NCBI RefSeq assembly: GCF_003308995.1
Contig: NZ_QFFJ01000001.1
Location: 3,534,001-3,598,000, forward strand
DNA length: 64,000 nt
Direction of reading: 5' to 3'
From: Chitinophaga flava
Lineage (GTDB): Bacteria > Bacteroidota > Bacteroidia > Chitinophagales > Chitinophagaceae
In this document: positions 8,976 to 18,131 of the stretch, in pieces
Layout of the letters: each line of letters begins with the position of its first letter
How positions within the stretch are numbered: the first letter of the stretch is position 1
The notes under the pieces: generated by a model
The model's input: only the letters and a program-made list of their open reading frames with translations
Told to the model about the DNA's origin: nothing
Databases searched by the model: none
Translations under genes and position numbers: made by a program

Positions 8976-9578
8976 TTATCTCCAGCGGAGGGTTTCCACC
9001 AGATGCCACATATCTTTTTCGAGGAATTCATTGGCGGGTGCCAGGGAATCGGCCTGAGGGGGAGCATAGAAGTAGAGCGCACCCCGCAGGAAGTGCCGGA
9101 CAGAGTCGGTAGCGAAAAATTGTTTGGCCGAAGCGGCGTTGCCGCCTACTTCATAGAAAGTGCCGGCTACATGGTTCGGGGTATGGATTTTATTTTCGTC
9201 TATATATTCCGCCTTGTAGGTGTGCTTATAAGTCATTTTAAAAGCATCATCCACCAGTTTCTGGAAGGTATTGTTGTTTTCGCCGATGATTTTATAGCTC
9301 AGATAGATTTTACCATTGAGGGTAGGGAAGTCGAGGTTGATCCAGTAAGGGTTTTCCGGTTTTTCCCCGAAGAAGGCTGTGTCCTTTACCACATTGGCAT
9401 ATACCGGATATTCGAAAGTGTACGGATAACCGGGCACATCGAAGGTGCGGTATTTTTTTTCGGGAAACTTCATGAGGAAGAAACCCCTTGGTTTAGGAGT
9501 AGGCGGTGTGTTACAGGCCACAGCGAAGAGGACTGTCAGCAGGGATAGTAGGATGCCCTTTCCTTTTAAGTATGGCAT
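8976..9578 (-). CDS. gldD: Gliding motility lipoprotein GldD
   Basis: A 200-residue lipoprotein: signal peptide MPYLKGKGILLSLLTVLF followed by a lipobox ending at Cys22 (AVAC). The mature start NTPPTPKPRGFFLMKFPEKKYR is characteristic of GldD, needed for gliding and T9SS function in Flavobacterium johnsoniae. It lies 27 bases downstream of gldE in the same direction, the conserved gldE-gldD order. Confidence 0.92.
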   Translation of the reverse strand: MPYLKGKGILLSLLTVLFAVACNTPPTPKPRGFFLMKFPEKKYRTFDVPGYPYTFEYPVYANVVKDTAFFGEKPENPYWINLDFPTLNGKIYLSYKIIGENNNTFQKLVDDAFKMTYKHTYKAEYIDENKIHTPNHVAGTFYEVGGNAASAKQFFATDSVRHFLRGALYFYAPPQADSLAPANEFLEKDMWHLVETLRWR

Positions 9579-9605
9579 TGTTCGGATCTCGTTTAGGAGG
9601 ACGGA

Positions 9606-10958
9606 TTAGGCTTCTTCGGAAGCATCCGGCCGGATGGTTACCTGTACTTTCTGGATGCGCATTTTGGTGACTTCCAGTACAGTAAAATCATAGTTGCTAT
9701 AATTGATAACGCTGTTTTCTTCAGGAAATTTTCCGGCGAGTTCGAGGATGAGGCCGCCGAGGGAGTCGCTTTCTCCTTTTACCGTTTCAAATGTTTCCGG
9801 TGGTATGTTCATGATACGGCAAACGTCGTTGAGCATGGTTTTCCCTTCAAAAACGTAGGTGAAGTTGTCCAACTTGCTATAGTTGAATTCTTCTTCATCG
9901 AACTCATCTTTGATGTCTCCGATAACTTCTTCCATGATATCTTCGAGGGTTACGATACCGGAGGTGCCGCCAAACTCGTCGACTACCACGGCAAAGTGCA
10001 TGCGTCTGCTCTGGAATTCTGAGAGCAGGTCTTCGATCAGTTTGTGACCATGTACAAAGAAAGGCTGGCGCATGACTTCGTGCCAGTCGAATTTATTGCC
10101 TTTATCAAGGTGCTGGAGCAGATCTTTGGTGTGGATAACGCCTACGATGCTGTCGAGGTTGCCTTTATAAACCGGCAGCCTGGAGTAGTGGAGGTCGGCC
10201 ACGTGTTTCACTACTTCATCGAAGGTGCTGTCATATTCGATACCGTTTACGTCGAGGCGTCCACGCATAATTTGTTTGACGGTGATATTGCCAAATTTGA
10301 GGATGCCTTTCAGGATGTTTTTTTCTTCCTGGGAGGCGGTAGGGTCTACGCTCATTTCGATGGCTTCGTCAATTTCGTGGTAGTTGACCGGGCCGGCTCC
10401 GCGGTGGAACAGGCGTGCTTCAACGCTGCCGCTGATGCTTACGAAGAAATCGCTGACAGGCTCCAACGTAGCATGGATCAGGCTGACGAACCACGCGAAG
10501 TAAGTGGCGAAACGGATATTATTCTGTGCGGCCCATACCCGGGGGAGTATCTGGCCGAAGAACAGCAGTACGAGGCAGATGAAGGCAATGCGCACCACAA
10601 AGGACACTACCGGCAGGGTCTGCAGGTCTTCCATCTGGGTGATCAGATAGTTGGTAATCATGATAAATGCTATCATGAGCAGGATGCCTGCTATCTGCAG
10701 GGAGGCGAGAAGTGATTTAGGCTTTTCCAGCAGCTTGGTGATGAGCTTGCCGGAGGTGTTCTGCCGTGTTTTGAGCACATTCAGGTCCTTGTAGTTCAAG
10801 GAAAAGAAGGCTACTTCTGCGCCGGAAACGATGAAGGTAAGCAGCAGTAATACAAAAATGACAAGTAAAAACACAACCATATTAGGTGTAGCAATAGGTG
10901 CATTTACTTGTAACAAACAGGATATGTTGCTTGCCGAGAGGATCTCCAAGATATTCAA
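9606..10958 (-). CDS. gldE: Gliding motility protein GldE (CBS-domain, CorC/HlyC-like)
   Basis: A 450-residue membrane protein: an N-terminal CNNM-like (DUF21) region with about four hydrophobic segments (residues 25-160), a pair of CBS domains (about 210-330, with SRLPVYKGNLDSIVGVIHTKDLL and FAVVVDEFGGTSGIVTLEDIMEEV), and a C-terminal CorC/HlyC domain. This is the GldE architecture. Co-directional with gldD just downstream and with ssb and mutY upstream, as in other gliding Bacteroidota. Confidence 0.92.
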   Translation of the reverse strand: MNILEILSASNISCLLQVNAPIATPNMVVFLLVIFVLLLLTFIVSGAEVAFFSLNYKDLNVLKTRQNTSGKLITKLLEKPKSLLASLQIAGILLMIAFIMITNYLITQMEDLQTLPVVSFVVRIAFICLVLLFFGQILPRVWAAQNNIRFATYFAWFVSLIHATLEPVSDFFVSISGSVEARLFHRGAGPVNYHEIDEAIEMSVDPTASQEEKNILKGILKFGNITVKQIMRGRLDVNGIEYDSTFDEVVKHVADLHYSRLPVYKGNLDSIVGVIHTKDLLQHLDKGNKFDWHEVMRQPFFVHGHKLIEDLLSEFQSRRMHFAVVVDEFGGTSGIVTLEDIMEEVIGDIKDEFDEEEFNYSKLDNFTYVFEGKTMLNDVCRIMNIPPETFETVKGESDSLGGLILELAGKFPEENSVINYSNYDFTVLEVTKMRIQKVQVTIRPDASEEA

Positions 10959-11083
10959 CTTTGATGTAATAAATCAAAAATAGGAAAGGTAATTCACATA
11001 ACTACATTTCCACGCACGCAAATATAAGTAATGTCCCTTTATGGGATTACGTACTTACGGAAAGTTAATATTTTAACGGGCAA

Positions 11084-11545
11084 CTAAAACGGCAGATCGT
11101 CTGCGGGCTCGTTCAACGAAGGGGGTATTTCCATGTTACCAGCGAAATTTTCTCCGGTTGACGATCCTGTACTGCTATGGTGAGGTATGGGGTGATCAGT
11201 GCTATTGAGGTCCATGCGTTTATCCAGCATAACCAGGTTGTCTCCTACAACTTCAGTAGCAAATTTTTTATTGCCTTCCTTGTCTTCCCAGCTGCGGGTG
11301 CGTAAACGACCTTCAATGTATACGAGGCTGCCTTTGTGCAGGTATTTCTGTGCCAGTTCGGCCAATCCCCGCCAAAGCACTACGGTATGCCATTCTGTTT
11401 GCGAAATGAGTTTTCCGGCTCTGTCCTTAAAGGTCTCTGTGGTTGCCAGTGAAAATTTCGCTACCGCGATATTTCCTTCAAGAAACTGAACGTCCGGGTC
11501 TCTGCCTAAATTGCCTATCAGGATTACTTTGTTAACACCTCTCAT
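11084..11545 (-). CDS. ssb: Single-stranded DNA-binding protein
   Basis: A 153-residue SSB starting MRGVNKVILIGNLGRDP. The OB fold spans residues 1-105 (WHTVVLWRGLAE, KGSLVYIEGRLRTRSW). A low-complexity Ser/Thr-rich linker follows, then the acidic C-terminal tip DDLPF that recruits replication and repair proteins. It sits between mutY and gldE. Confidence 0.96.
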   Translation of the reverse strand: MRGVNKVILIGNLGRDPDVQFLEGNIAVAKFSLATTETFKDRAGKLISQTEWHTVVLWRGLAELAQKYLHKGSLVYIEGRLRTRSWEDKEGNKKFATEVVGDNLVMLDKRMDLNSTDHPIPHHSSTGSSTGENFAGNMEIPPSLNEPADDLPF

Positions 11546-11743
11546 AGTTGTAGGTTTTTTTAGTCTATTGTTAAAAGGTTCTTCTTTTATAAATAAACAA
11601 CCTTCTTAAAGTTAATATTTTTTTCCAATCGACAGTGAAAAATTTCTCCCTGAGAGTGTGTTAAGCAACATTTGTTGCATGCATTATAACAACCTGTAAT
11701 CTTACTATGTAATATATTTTAATTATTTTTTATGTGTCTGTAA

Positions 11744-12817
11744 TCAGAATAATTGCAGTCTTTTGCTGTGAAGAAAATCAGTAATTGTTTTTGGAAAAGC
11801 GTAATTGTCCAGCTTTTTACGGGAAACGAGCAGATGGTCGGGTAACGGGAGGGGCTGCTTGATTTCCAGGGTGAAAAAGCGGCTGTGTATGGTTTGGTGG
11901 GTGAGTTGCTGTTTGACCGGAGCAGAAACGTTCACCACTGTAAAGGGAACATCTTTAAACAACTCCCGGAAAGCCTCCTGTTGCCGGAGCTCGTCGAGCT
12001 CTACCGCCTCTGAAGTTTCGATCAGGATAAATTCGTGCAGATTTTGCCAGATATCTTTTTCGGTCCGTTTCCGGATATAGATATTGTCTTTCAGTTCTAT
12101 CAGGAGGTGGTTGAAATAACGTTTTTTGATCTGTAGTTTTTTTGATTTTACGGGGAGTACGTCCACGAGCTGTTGCTGTCTGGCCTGGCACTTTCTGTTA
12201 AGCGGACAGGTACCACAGGCGGGCTGTTGCGGTTTGCAGACTACGGCGCCAAAGTCCATGATGCTTTGGTTGTAGGCGGCAGACTGGTTGGCCGGGAGTA
12301 ATTCCTGGGCGAGATCGCCGAACTGTTTTTTGCCGGCGGTGGTATCAATCGGAGTTTCGATGCCGAAGTAGCGGGAGAGTACCCGGAACACGTTACCGTC
12401 CAGCACCGCGTAGGGGAGCTGAAAGCCGAAGGAGGCGATGGCGGCGGCGGTATAGGTGCCGATGCCTTTAAGGGCTTTGATCTGCTCGTATTCTCCGGGG
12501 AATTTGCCGTTATAGGTAGTGGCTATTTCCCGGGCGGCGGCGAGCATGTTTTTGCAACGGGCATAATAACCCAGTCCCTGCCAGAGTCGGAATACCTCTT
12601 CTTCCGGTGCTGCTGCGAGCTTTTTGGCGTTGGGGTAGTTTTTAATAAATTTCTCATAGTACGGCAATCCTTGCTCCACGCGGGTTTGCTGCAAAATAAT
12701 TTCGGATAGCCATATGCGATAGGGGTCCTTTTCGCCCTTCCAGGGCATGGTCCGGGTATTGCTGAGCTGGTTCCACTCCAATAATTTTTCTGTAAAAAAA
12801 AGTCGGGAATCGGCCAT
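11744..12817 (-). CDS. mutY: A/G-specific adenine glycosylase MutY
   Basis: A 357-residue DNA glycosylase that removes A opposite 8-oxoguanine. It has the catalytic Glu in WLSEIILQQTRV (about residue 38), the helix-hairpin-helix LKGIGTYTAAAIASF, and the catalytic Asp in NQSIMDFGA (about 187). The 4Fe-4S loop C-X6-C-X2-C-X5-C lies near 195-211. A Nudix-like C-terminal recognition domain completes the protein. Next to HU and ssb, a common Bacteroidota arrangement. Confidence 0.95.
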   Translation of the reverse strand: MADSRLFFTEKLLEWNQLSNTRTMPWKGEKDPYRIWLSEIILQQTRVEQGLPYYEKFIKNYPNAKKLAAAPEEEVFRLWQGLGYYARCKNMLAAAREIATTYNGKFPGEYEQIKALKGIGTYTAAAIASFGFQLPYAVLDGNVFRVLSRYFGIETPIDTTAGKKQFGDLAQELLPANQSAAYNQSIMDFGAVVCKPQQPACGTCPLNRKCQARQQQLVDVLPVKSKKLQIKKRYFNHLLIELKDNIYIRKRTEKDIWQNLHEFILIETSEAVELDELRQQEAFRELFKDVPFTVVNVSAPVKQQLTHQTIHSRFFTLEIKQPLPLPDHLLVSRKKLDNYAFPKTITDFLHSKRLQLF

Positions 12818-13001
12818 TTATATATTATTTTAATAAAATTATTTAGTAAATTGATATGGTAAAAGCTGTCCAAAAACCCTATGAGGTACACCAGATACCC
12901 CTTTCCGGGCCTGCAAATAAATATAATTTATCATCAATAGAGTTATAAGAAAAAATGATAAAATTTATTTGCTTAAAATTCAGCAATTAAAATTTTTAAA
13001 T

Positions 13002-13009
13002 TAACTTTG
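13002..13009 (+). promoter_or_regulatory. -7 box TAACTTTG upstream of the HU gene
   Basis: TAACTTTG matches TANNTTTG exactly and lies 28 bases before the HU start. No TTTG -33 element lies at the usual 17-23 base spacing; the nearest (12968-12971) is 30 bases away. Candidate only. Confidence 0.4.
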
Positions 13010-13036
13010 AGAGTAAAGTAATCCTCTCGCTTTCAT

Positions 13037-13324
13037 ATGAGAAAAGCTGATTTAATAAACAACATTGCTGAAAAAACCGGCATCCCCAAAGTAGATGTGT
13101 TAGTTACACTGGAGGCTATGTTTAAAGAGGTGAAAGAAGCCCTGGCCAACGGTGAGCACATTTACATCCGTGGGTTTGGCAGTTTTATCACCAAGAAAAG
13201 AGCCGCCAAGATAGGCCGTAACATCAAGAAGAACGTGGCTGTGGAGATCCCGGAGCATTTTATTCCGGCGTTCAAACCATCGAAAGAATTTGTTGCTGAG
13301 GTAAAGAAGCTTAAAAGTTCTTAG
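13037..13324 (+). CDS. HU-family DNA-binding protein
   Basis: A 95-residue histone-like protein: helical N-terminus MRKADLINNIAEKTGIPKVDV, then GEHIYIRGFGSFITKKRAAKIGRNIKK, the DNA-binding arm typical of HU/IHF, and VPAFKPSKEF-like FIPAFKPSKEFVAEV at the C-terminus. It probably acts as a nucleoid architectural protein. The TPR gene begins only 25 bases downstream. Confidence 0.93.
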   Translation: MRKADLINNIAEKTGIPKVDVLVTLEAMFKEVKEALANGEHIYIRGFGSFITKKRAAKIGRNIKKNVAVEIPEHFIPAFKPSKEFVAEVKKLKSS

Positions 13325-13348
13325 TTTTGCAGCCTAATAATTTAGGCG

Positions 13349-14191
13349 ATGCGAAAGTCACAAGTTCTCCTGGTTGGTGCCGCTGTAGCACTATTGGTGG
13401 TTTTATATGCCTTTGGCCGAACTATCCCCCGGTCAGATAAGCAAGCTATGTCAACTGCCGCTCCTATGCAGGGCGGACAGGGTGTAGAGCCTATTGCCTT
13501 TTCCGAGCTGCTGGAAACGGCTAAAGGGAAAATTCCTGCTGAAAAATTATTACAGATCAACACAATTGAGACCAACGTTATACGTGGTGATGTGAATGCC
13601 CAGCAAATAGCTGCGTACAAACAATTGTATAACACCTGGGACAGCCTAAACCAGCTGCCCGTAGCTGCTTATTATCTCGGACAAGCCGCTAAGTTGGAAA
13701 ATTCCGAAAAAAGCCTCACCTTTGCAGCCAATTTGTTTCTGGCACACCTGCAACACGCTCAGGATCCAAGGATAGCAAAATGGGAAGCCGACCAGGCAAC
13801 CGCCCTGTTTGATCAGGCAATTCTGCTGAATCCGGCCAACGACACCCTGAAGATGTCGCAAGCTATGGTGTATATGAACACCGGCGAACCGATGAAGGGA
13901 GTGGCAAAGATGAAAGAGGTGGTCGCCAAAAATCCTGATAACATCGACGCACAGGTTACATTGGCTAACCTGGCCATTAGATCAGGCCAGTTCGATAAAG
14001 CCATCGAAAGACTGGAAGGTGTTATGCAGAAACATCCGGATGATGCCAAAGTACTGTTTGTACTGGCTGAATCCTACAGAAGCAAAGGGAACACTAAAAA
14101 AGCACTGGAATTGTTTGAAAAAAGCAAACAGGCTATGAAAGACCCGGAGCTGAAAAAAGAAGTTGATAATTATATCAAAGATATCCGATAA
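13349..14191 (+). CDS. Membrane-anchored TPR protein
   Basis: A 280-residue protein with an N-terminal membrane anchor (VLLVGAAVALLVVLYAFG, residues 5-22). The rest is helical, with tetratricopeptide-like repeats clearest at residues 150-270 (NPANDTLKMSQAMVYMNTGEP, NPDNIDAQVTLANLAIRSGQ, HPDDAKVLFVLAESYRSKGN). It is likely a periplasmic or envelope scaffold. It sits in a probable operon with HU, upstream of the small basic protein and RNase G. Specific role unknown. Confidence 0.8.
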   Translation: MRKSQVLLVGAAVALLVVLYAFGRTIPRSDKQAMSTAAPMQGGQGVEPIAFSELLETAKGKIPAEKLLQINTIETNVIRGDVNAQQIAAYKQLYNTWDSLNQLPVAAYYLGQAAKLENSEKSLTFAANLFLAHLQHAQDPRIAKWEADQATALFDQAILLNPANDTLKMSQAMVYMNTGEPMKGVAKMKEVVAKNPDNIDAQVTLANLAIRSGQFDKAIERLEGVMQKHPDDAKVLFVLAESYRSKGNTKKALELFEKSKQAMKDPELKKEVDNYIKDIR

Positions 14192-14227
14192 TATTTATTT
14201 TTTCCATCATTTAAAACGTTTAAGCGT

Positions 14228-14323
14228 ATGCCTTGCGGTAAGAAAAGAAAAAGACATAAAATTGCCACTCACAAGCGTAAAAAAAGACTGAGAAAGAACC
14301 GGCATAAAAGTAAGAAGAAATAA
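14228..14323 (+). CDS. 31-residue basic microprotein, COX24/AURKAIP1 (mS38/bS22-like) type
   Basis: ATG 14228 to TAA 14323 encodes 31 residues, 20 of them Lys, Arg or His: MPCGKKRKRHKIATHKRKK, then RLRKNRHKSKKK. Tiny proteins of this pattern sit upstream of the RNase E/G gene in many Bacteroidota and match the COX24/AURKAIP1 domain of mitochondrial mS38. The basic composition suggests an rRNA-binding ribosomal subunit protein. Family assignment is from memory of the motif; function is inferred. Confidence 0.75.
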   Translation: MPCGKKRKRHKIATHKRKKRLRKNRHKSKKK

Positions 14324-14646
14324 TTACTCCAGTTTCCCGCCATTTATACTAATCAGGTATTTTCCCGGCGCGGTGGTCGGATAAAAATTTTCATATATCC
14401 TGCATGATTCTGGCATTTAATCTTAAATTGCCTGAGTCATGCAGGTGTTTCCATAGATCCCCGCATACCAGATTCTCCGGAACATTGCCTGCAGTGATCG
14501 CTGAACCCTTAAGCAATCCATCATCACATAGGTGAAGAATATGCTAACTTTATAGTGAGCTATTGTTTGGTATGCAGTAAGCTGTTCTTACATAGCTGTG
14601 TGCATAGCATAAAAGGTGAAGTTTTAAAGGTTAAAATTTTGGACGC
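14324..14646 (+). other. Long untranslated interval upstream of the RNase G gene
   Basis: No coding region is supported in these 323 bases. They contain the imperfect hairpin at 14399-14445, and TAACTTTA near 14543 resembles a -7 box (7 of 8). It is either a long 5' leader of the RNase gene or an independent promoter region. Confidence 0.5.
14399..14445 (+). promoter_or_regulatory. Imperfect stem-loop in the RNase G leader
   Basis: CCTGCATGA (14399-14407) pairs perfectly with TCATGCAGG (14437-14445). Inside, GGCATTTAA (14412-14420) pairs with TTAAATTGCC (14423-14432) with one bulged base. There is no T tract after it, so a simple terminator is unlikely. It lies about 200 bases before the TTG start of the RNase gene. 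Confidence 0.45.
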
Positions 14647-16197
14647 TTGAATAAGGAACTTATTATAAATGCGGCTCCCACAGGGGTGGAAATTGCGTTA
14701 CTGGAAGATAAAAAGTTAGTAGAACTGCACCACGAAAGCGGTAATCCTAACTTCGCAGTAGGCGATTTATACCTGGGTAAAGTAAAAAAGCTGATACCCG
14801 GCTTAAATGCTGCATTTGTGGACGTAGGCTTCGAGAAGGATGCCTTTTTACATTATACGGATCTCAGCCCCTATATCCGTTCTATTCTTAAATTTACTGC
14901 AACTGCCCTCAGCGATAAAACCCCTGAAGGATTTGATTTCACTAAGTTTAAAAATGAACCGGAAATAGTTAAGACCGGTAAAATTACAGACGTACTGGGC
15001 GGTAAACCCAATATCCTCGTACAGATTCTGAAAGAACCCATTTCCTCCAAAGGCCCACGCCTGAGCTGCGAAATCTCTCTTCCCGGAAGATTCATCGTGT
15101 TAACACCCTTTAACGATATTGTTGCCGTTTCCAAAAAAATCCATTCTTCCGAAGAAAGAAAAAGACTGCAGAAAATCGTGGAAGCGATCAAACCGCCTAA
15201 CTTCGGTGTGATCGTTAGAACCGCTGCGGAAGGAAAGAAAACTGCAGAACTGCACGAAGACCTGACCACCCTCGTTCAAACCTGGAAAAATATCCAGTCC
15301 AACCTGAACGGTGCCCAGGCCCCGCAGAAAATACTGAGTGAACAAACAAAAACCACCAGTATCCTCCGCGATCTGCTCAATGAAAGTTTTAACCGGATCG
15401 TGATCAACGATAAAAATATCTACACGGATACCAAAACTTATATCCAGAAGATCGCACCGGAAAAGCAGGATATCGTTAACTACTATAACAACGGCTCTCC
15501 TATCTTCGATAACTTCGGCATCACCCGCCAGGTAAAGGCTTCCTTCGGGAAAACCGTCAACCTCGACAGCGGCGTCTACCTCATTATCGAAGCTACTGAA
15601 GCATTACATGTCATAGACGTCAACAGTGGCTATAAAAGCTCCAGCAACAACCAGGAACAGAATGCTCTCGCCTCCAACCTGGAAGCTGCCGCAGAAATAG
15701 CCCGCCAGCTGCGCTTGCGCGATCTCGGCGGTATCATCATCATCGATTTTATCGATATGAAACTGCCGGAAAACAAAAAGACCGTATTTGAAGCCATGGA
15801 GAAATTCATGTCACAGGACAGGGCCAAACATACCATCCTGCCCATCTCCAAATTCGGCCTGATGCAGATCACCCGCCAGCGCGTAAAACCGGAAATCACC
15901 ATCTCAGTAGCCGAAGATTGTCCTACCTGCAAAGGAACCGGCAAAATCGGAGCATCCATGCTTATACTGGAAGATATCGAGAAAAATCTGCAGTACCTCC
16001 TGAACCACCAACATAAAGGTCTTACCATCCGGATACACCCAATCATGCACGCGTATCTGACCAAAGGTTTCCTGACATCCAAACAATGGAAATGGTACTT
16101 CCAATACAAAAAATGGATCAAACTCAAAGCTGACTCCAACTATCATCTTACTGAATATCGTTTCTTCGACGCTAATGATGAAGAGATTAAATTATAA
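14647..16197 (+). CDS. rng: Ribonuclease E/G family protein
   Basis: A 516-residue endoribonuclease of the RNase G type (no RNase E C-terminal scaffold), acting in rRNA and mRNA processing. An S1-like domain lies in residues 38-130. The nuclease core has HVIDVNSG near 322 and the metal-binding DFIDM near 367-371. The Zn-link motif CPTCKGTGK lies near 425. The start is the TTG at 14647 (NKELIINAAPTGVEIALLED), the only start giving a family-like N-terminus. Confidence 0.93.
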   Translation: MNKELIINAAPTGVEIALLEDKKLVELHHESGNPNFAVGDLYLGKVKKLIPGLNAAFVDVGFEKDAFLHYTDLSPYIRSILKFTATALSDKTPEGFDFTKFKNEPEIVKTGKITDVLGGKPNILVQILKEPISSKGPRLSCEISLPGRFIVLTPFNDIVAVSKKIHSSEERKRLQKIVEAIKPPNFGVIVRTAAEGKKTAELHEDLTTLVQTWKNIQSNLNGAQAPQKILSEQTKTTSILRDLLNESFNRIVINDKNIYTDTKTYIQKIAPEKQDIVNYYNNGSPIFDNFGITRQVKASFGKTVNLDSGVYLIIEATEALHVIDVNSGYKSSSNNQEQNALASNLEAAAEIARQLRLRDLGGIIIIDFIDMKLPENKKTVFEAMEKFMSQDRAKHTILPISKFGLMQITRQRVKPEITISVAEDCPTCKGTGKIGASMLILEDIEKNLQYLLNHQHKGLTIRIHPIMHAYLTKGFLTSKQWKWYFQYKKWIKLKADSNYHLTEYRFFDANDEEIKL

Positions 16198-16388
16198 TTA
16201 AGTATCTGTGGGCAGATACACCACGAATCAACTTCGTCCGTGATCTCCCACAGGTCCTTATCTCCCCCCAAAACATGTATCTCCCATAATTCTATATATT
16301 TCATACATTTATGCGGTAAAACAGTGCAGATCCCATACTGTTTGCCCGTCATGTTTTGTTCAGTTATCTAATCACATCCATTACACTT

Positions 16389-18062
16389 ATGACCGTACGT
16401 TTTTACACCGCCATCTCTTTATTAACCCTGATTATTTTTGCCGCCTGCCAGCAAAACGGAGGCTTGCGTAAGAAGCTGAGAATAAGAGATACTACGCATT
16501 ACACTAAAGAAGAGTATATCGAAGCATCTCTGGACAGTAACATCCTGAATAAATTTCTTGCCTCCAATACCACCTATGATGCGTATGATGGCTACATCCG
16601 TAATTTCTATCAGAAGCGGGACTATCACTACGCCTGGATCAATAAGGATTCCCTGACAGAACAGGCCGCCAACTTCATCAACATGATGAAAAACGATGCT
16701 GCCGACGGCATCAAAGACAGCAGCCTGCTGAACCCTGAACTACAACGGATCACCGATTCACTTCTCGTAGGAGAAGCTGGTCTGAAAATCAGTGATACCG
16801 CCCGCTCAAGGATTGAAATATTGCTGACAGCACAGTTCTTTGCCTATGGCAACAAAGTATGGGGTGGCTTCACCGCAGATTCTGCAAAAGACCTGGAATG
16901 GTTTATACCCCGCAAAAAAATTGATATGGAGAGTCTGCTGGACTCTGTCGTGCGCAAAAAATCTAACGCTTTCGAAGAAGATGAGCCGGTAAACAGGCAG
17001 TATAAACTGCTGCGCAACGCGCTGAAAAAACTGGCCAGCCTCGAAGCCTCCGCCAAATGGGACTCTATCCACATCGCAAAAAATACCTTCAAAAAAGGTG
17101 ATTCTGCCCATGTCATCGCTACCATCAAAGGAAGACTGGAAGCACTGGGTGACCTTACTGTAAAAGATAGCAGCCAGCGCTTTACACCTGAACTGGACAG
17201 CGCTGTCAGATCATTCCAGGAACGCATGGGCCTGAAAGTAGATGGTATCATCAAACAATCTACCGTAGATGCCCTCAATACACCACTGCAACAGCGTATC
17301 CGCCAGATACTGGTGAATATGGAACGTTCCCGGTGGGTACCGCTGGAACCTACTACTGACTATATCCTGGTAAACATCCCGGCCTTTACAATGTATGTGT
17401 ATGACAAAGGAAAACTGGACTGGAGCTGTAATGTAGTGGTAGGAAAACCCGGCGCCAACTCTGTAATATTCAGCAAAGAGCTGCGTTATGTTGTGTTTAG
17501 TCCGTATTGGAACGTGCCTCCTGGTATCCTGGCAAAAGAAGTGCTGCCGGGCCTTAAACGCAGTGGAGCGGGCTATCTGGCTCGTCAGAATATGGAAATT
17601 GTTGGTTCCAGTGGTAAGGTGATTCCTCCCGGCTCCATCAACTTCAGTAAATATTCCGGTGGTAACTTCCCTTATATTGTAAGACAGCGCCCCGGTGGGA
17701 AAAACTCATTGGGTAAAGTAAAATTCCTGTTCCCGAACGAATATAATATCTACCTGCATGATACACCGGCCCGTTATCTTTTCGGGGAAAACAAACGTTC
17801 TTTCAGTCACGGTTGTATCAGAATAGCAGAACCTAAACACCTGGCCGAATGGCTGTTGCGCAGCGATTCTTCCTGGACAGACCAGAAGATCGACGACGCC
17901 CTGAACGCAGGCAAGGAAAAATTTGTAACGATAAAAGATAAGGTGCCTGTATTCATCGTGTATTTCACCTCCTTCGTGGATAGCAAAGGAAGACTGAATT
18001 TCCGCGACGACGTGTATGGTCACGATGCGAGACTGGCAACGACATTATTCAGCAAACCATAA
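16389..18062 (+). CDS. L,D-transpeptidase (YkuD) lipoprotein with peptidoglycan-binding domain
   Basis: About 557 residues from ATG 16389, chosen because it opens a lipoprotein signal peptide (TVRFYTAISLLTLIIFAAC). A long helical scaffold of the WcfA/ErfK-like family is followed by a peptidoglycan-binding repeat (DSAVRSFQERMGLKVDG, about residue 275). The YkuD catalytic domain ends with HDTPARYLF and the SHGCIRI motif carrying the catalytic His and Cys (about 475). It should form or remodel 3-3 peptidoglycan cross-links, or attach proteins, in the periplasm. Confidence 0.9.
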   Translation: MTVRFYTAISLLTLIIFAACQQNGGLRKKLRIRDTTHYTKEEYIEASLDSNILNKFLASNTTYDAYDGYIRNFYQKRDYHYAWINKDSLTEQAANFINMMKNDAADGIKDSSLLNPELQRITDSLLVGEAGLKISDTARSRIEILLTAQFFAYGNKVWGGFTADSAKDLEWFIPRKKIDMESLLDSVVRKKSNAFEEDEPVNRQYKLLRNALKKLASLEASAKWDSIHIAKNTFKKGDSAHVIATIKGRLEALGDLTVKDSSQRFTPELDSAVRSFQERMGLKVDGIIKQSTVDALNTPLQQRIRQILVNMERSRWVPLEPTTDYILVNIPAFTMYVYDKGKLDWSCNVVVGKPGANSVIFSKELRYVVFSPYWNVPPGILAKEVLPGLKRSGAGYLARQNMEIVGSSGKVIPPGSINFSKYSGGNFPYIVRQRPGGKNSLGKVKFLFPNEYNIYLHDTPARYLFGENKRSFSHGCIRIAEPKHLAEWLLRSDSSWTDQKIDDALNAGKEKFVTIKDKVPVFIVYFTSFVDSKGRLNFRDDVYGHDARLATTLFSKP

Positions 18063-18072
18063 CTGTGATTAG

Positions 18073-18127
18073 TATGATGAAAACTGATTCTTCTGATGCC
18101 TTATCAGGAGAATCAGTTTTCATCATA
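18073..18127. terminator. Long bidirectional terminator hairpin
   Basis: Arms 18073-18097 and 18103-18127 pair over 25 positions with a single T/G wobble, around the loop GCCTT. A/T-rich stem ends supply a T tract in both directions. It lies between the convergent L,D-transpeptidase and ridA genes. Confidence 0.85.
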
Positions 18128-18131
18128 TCAA

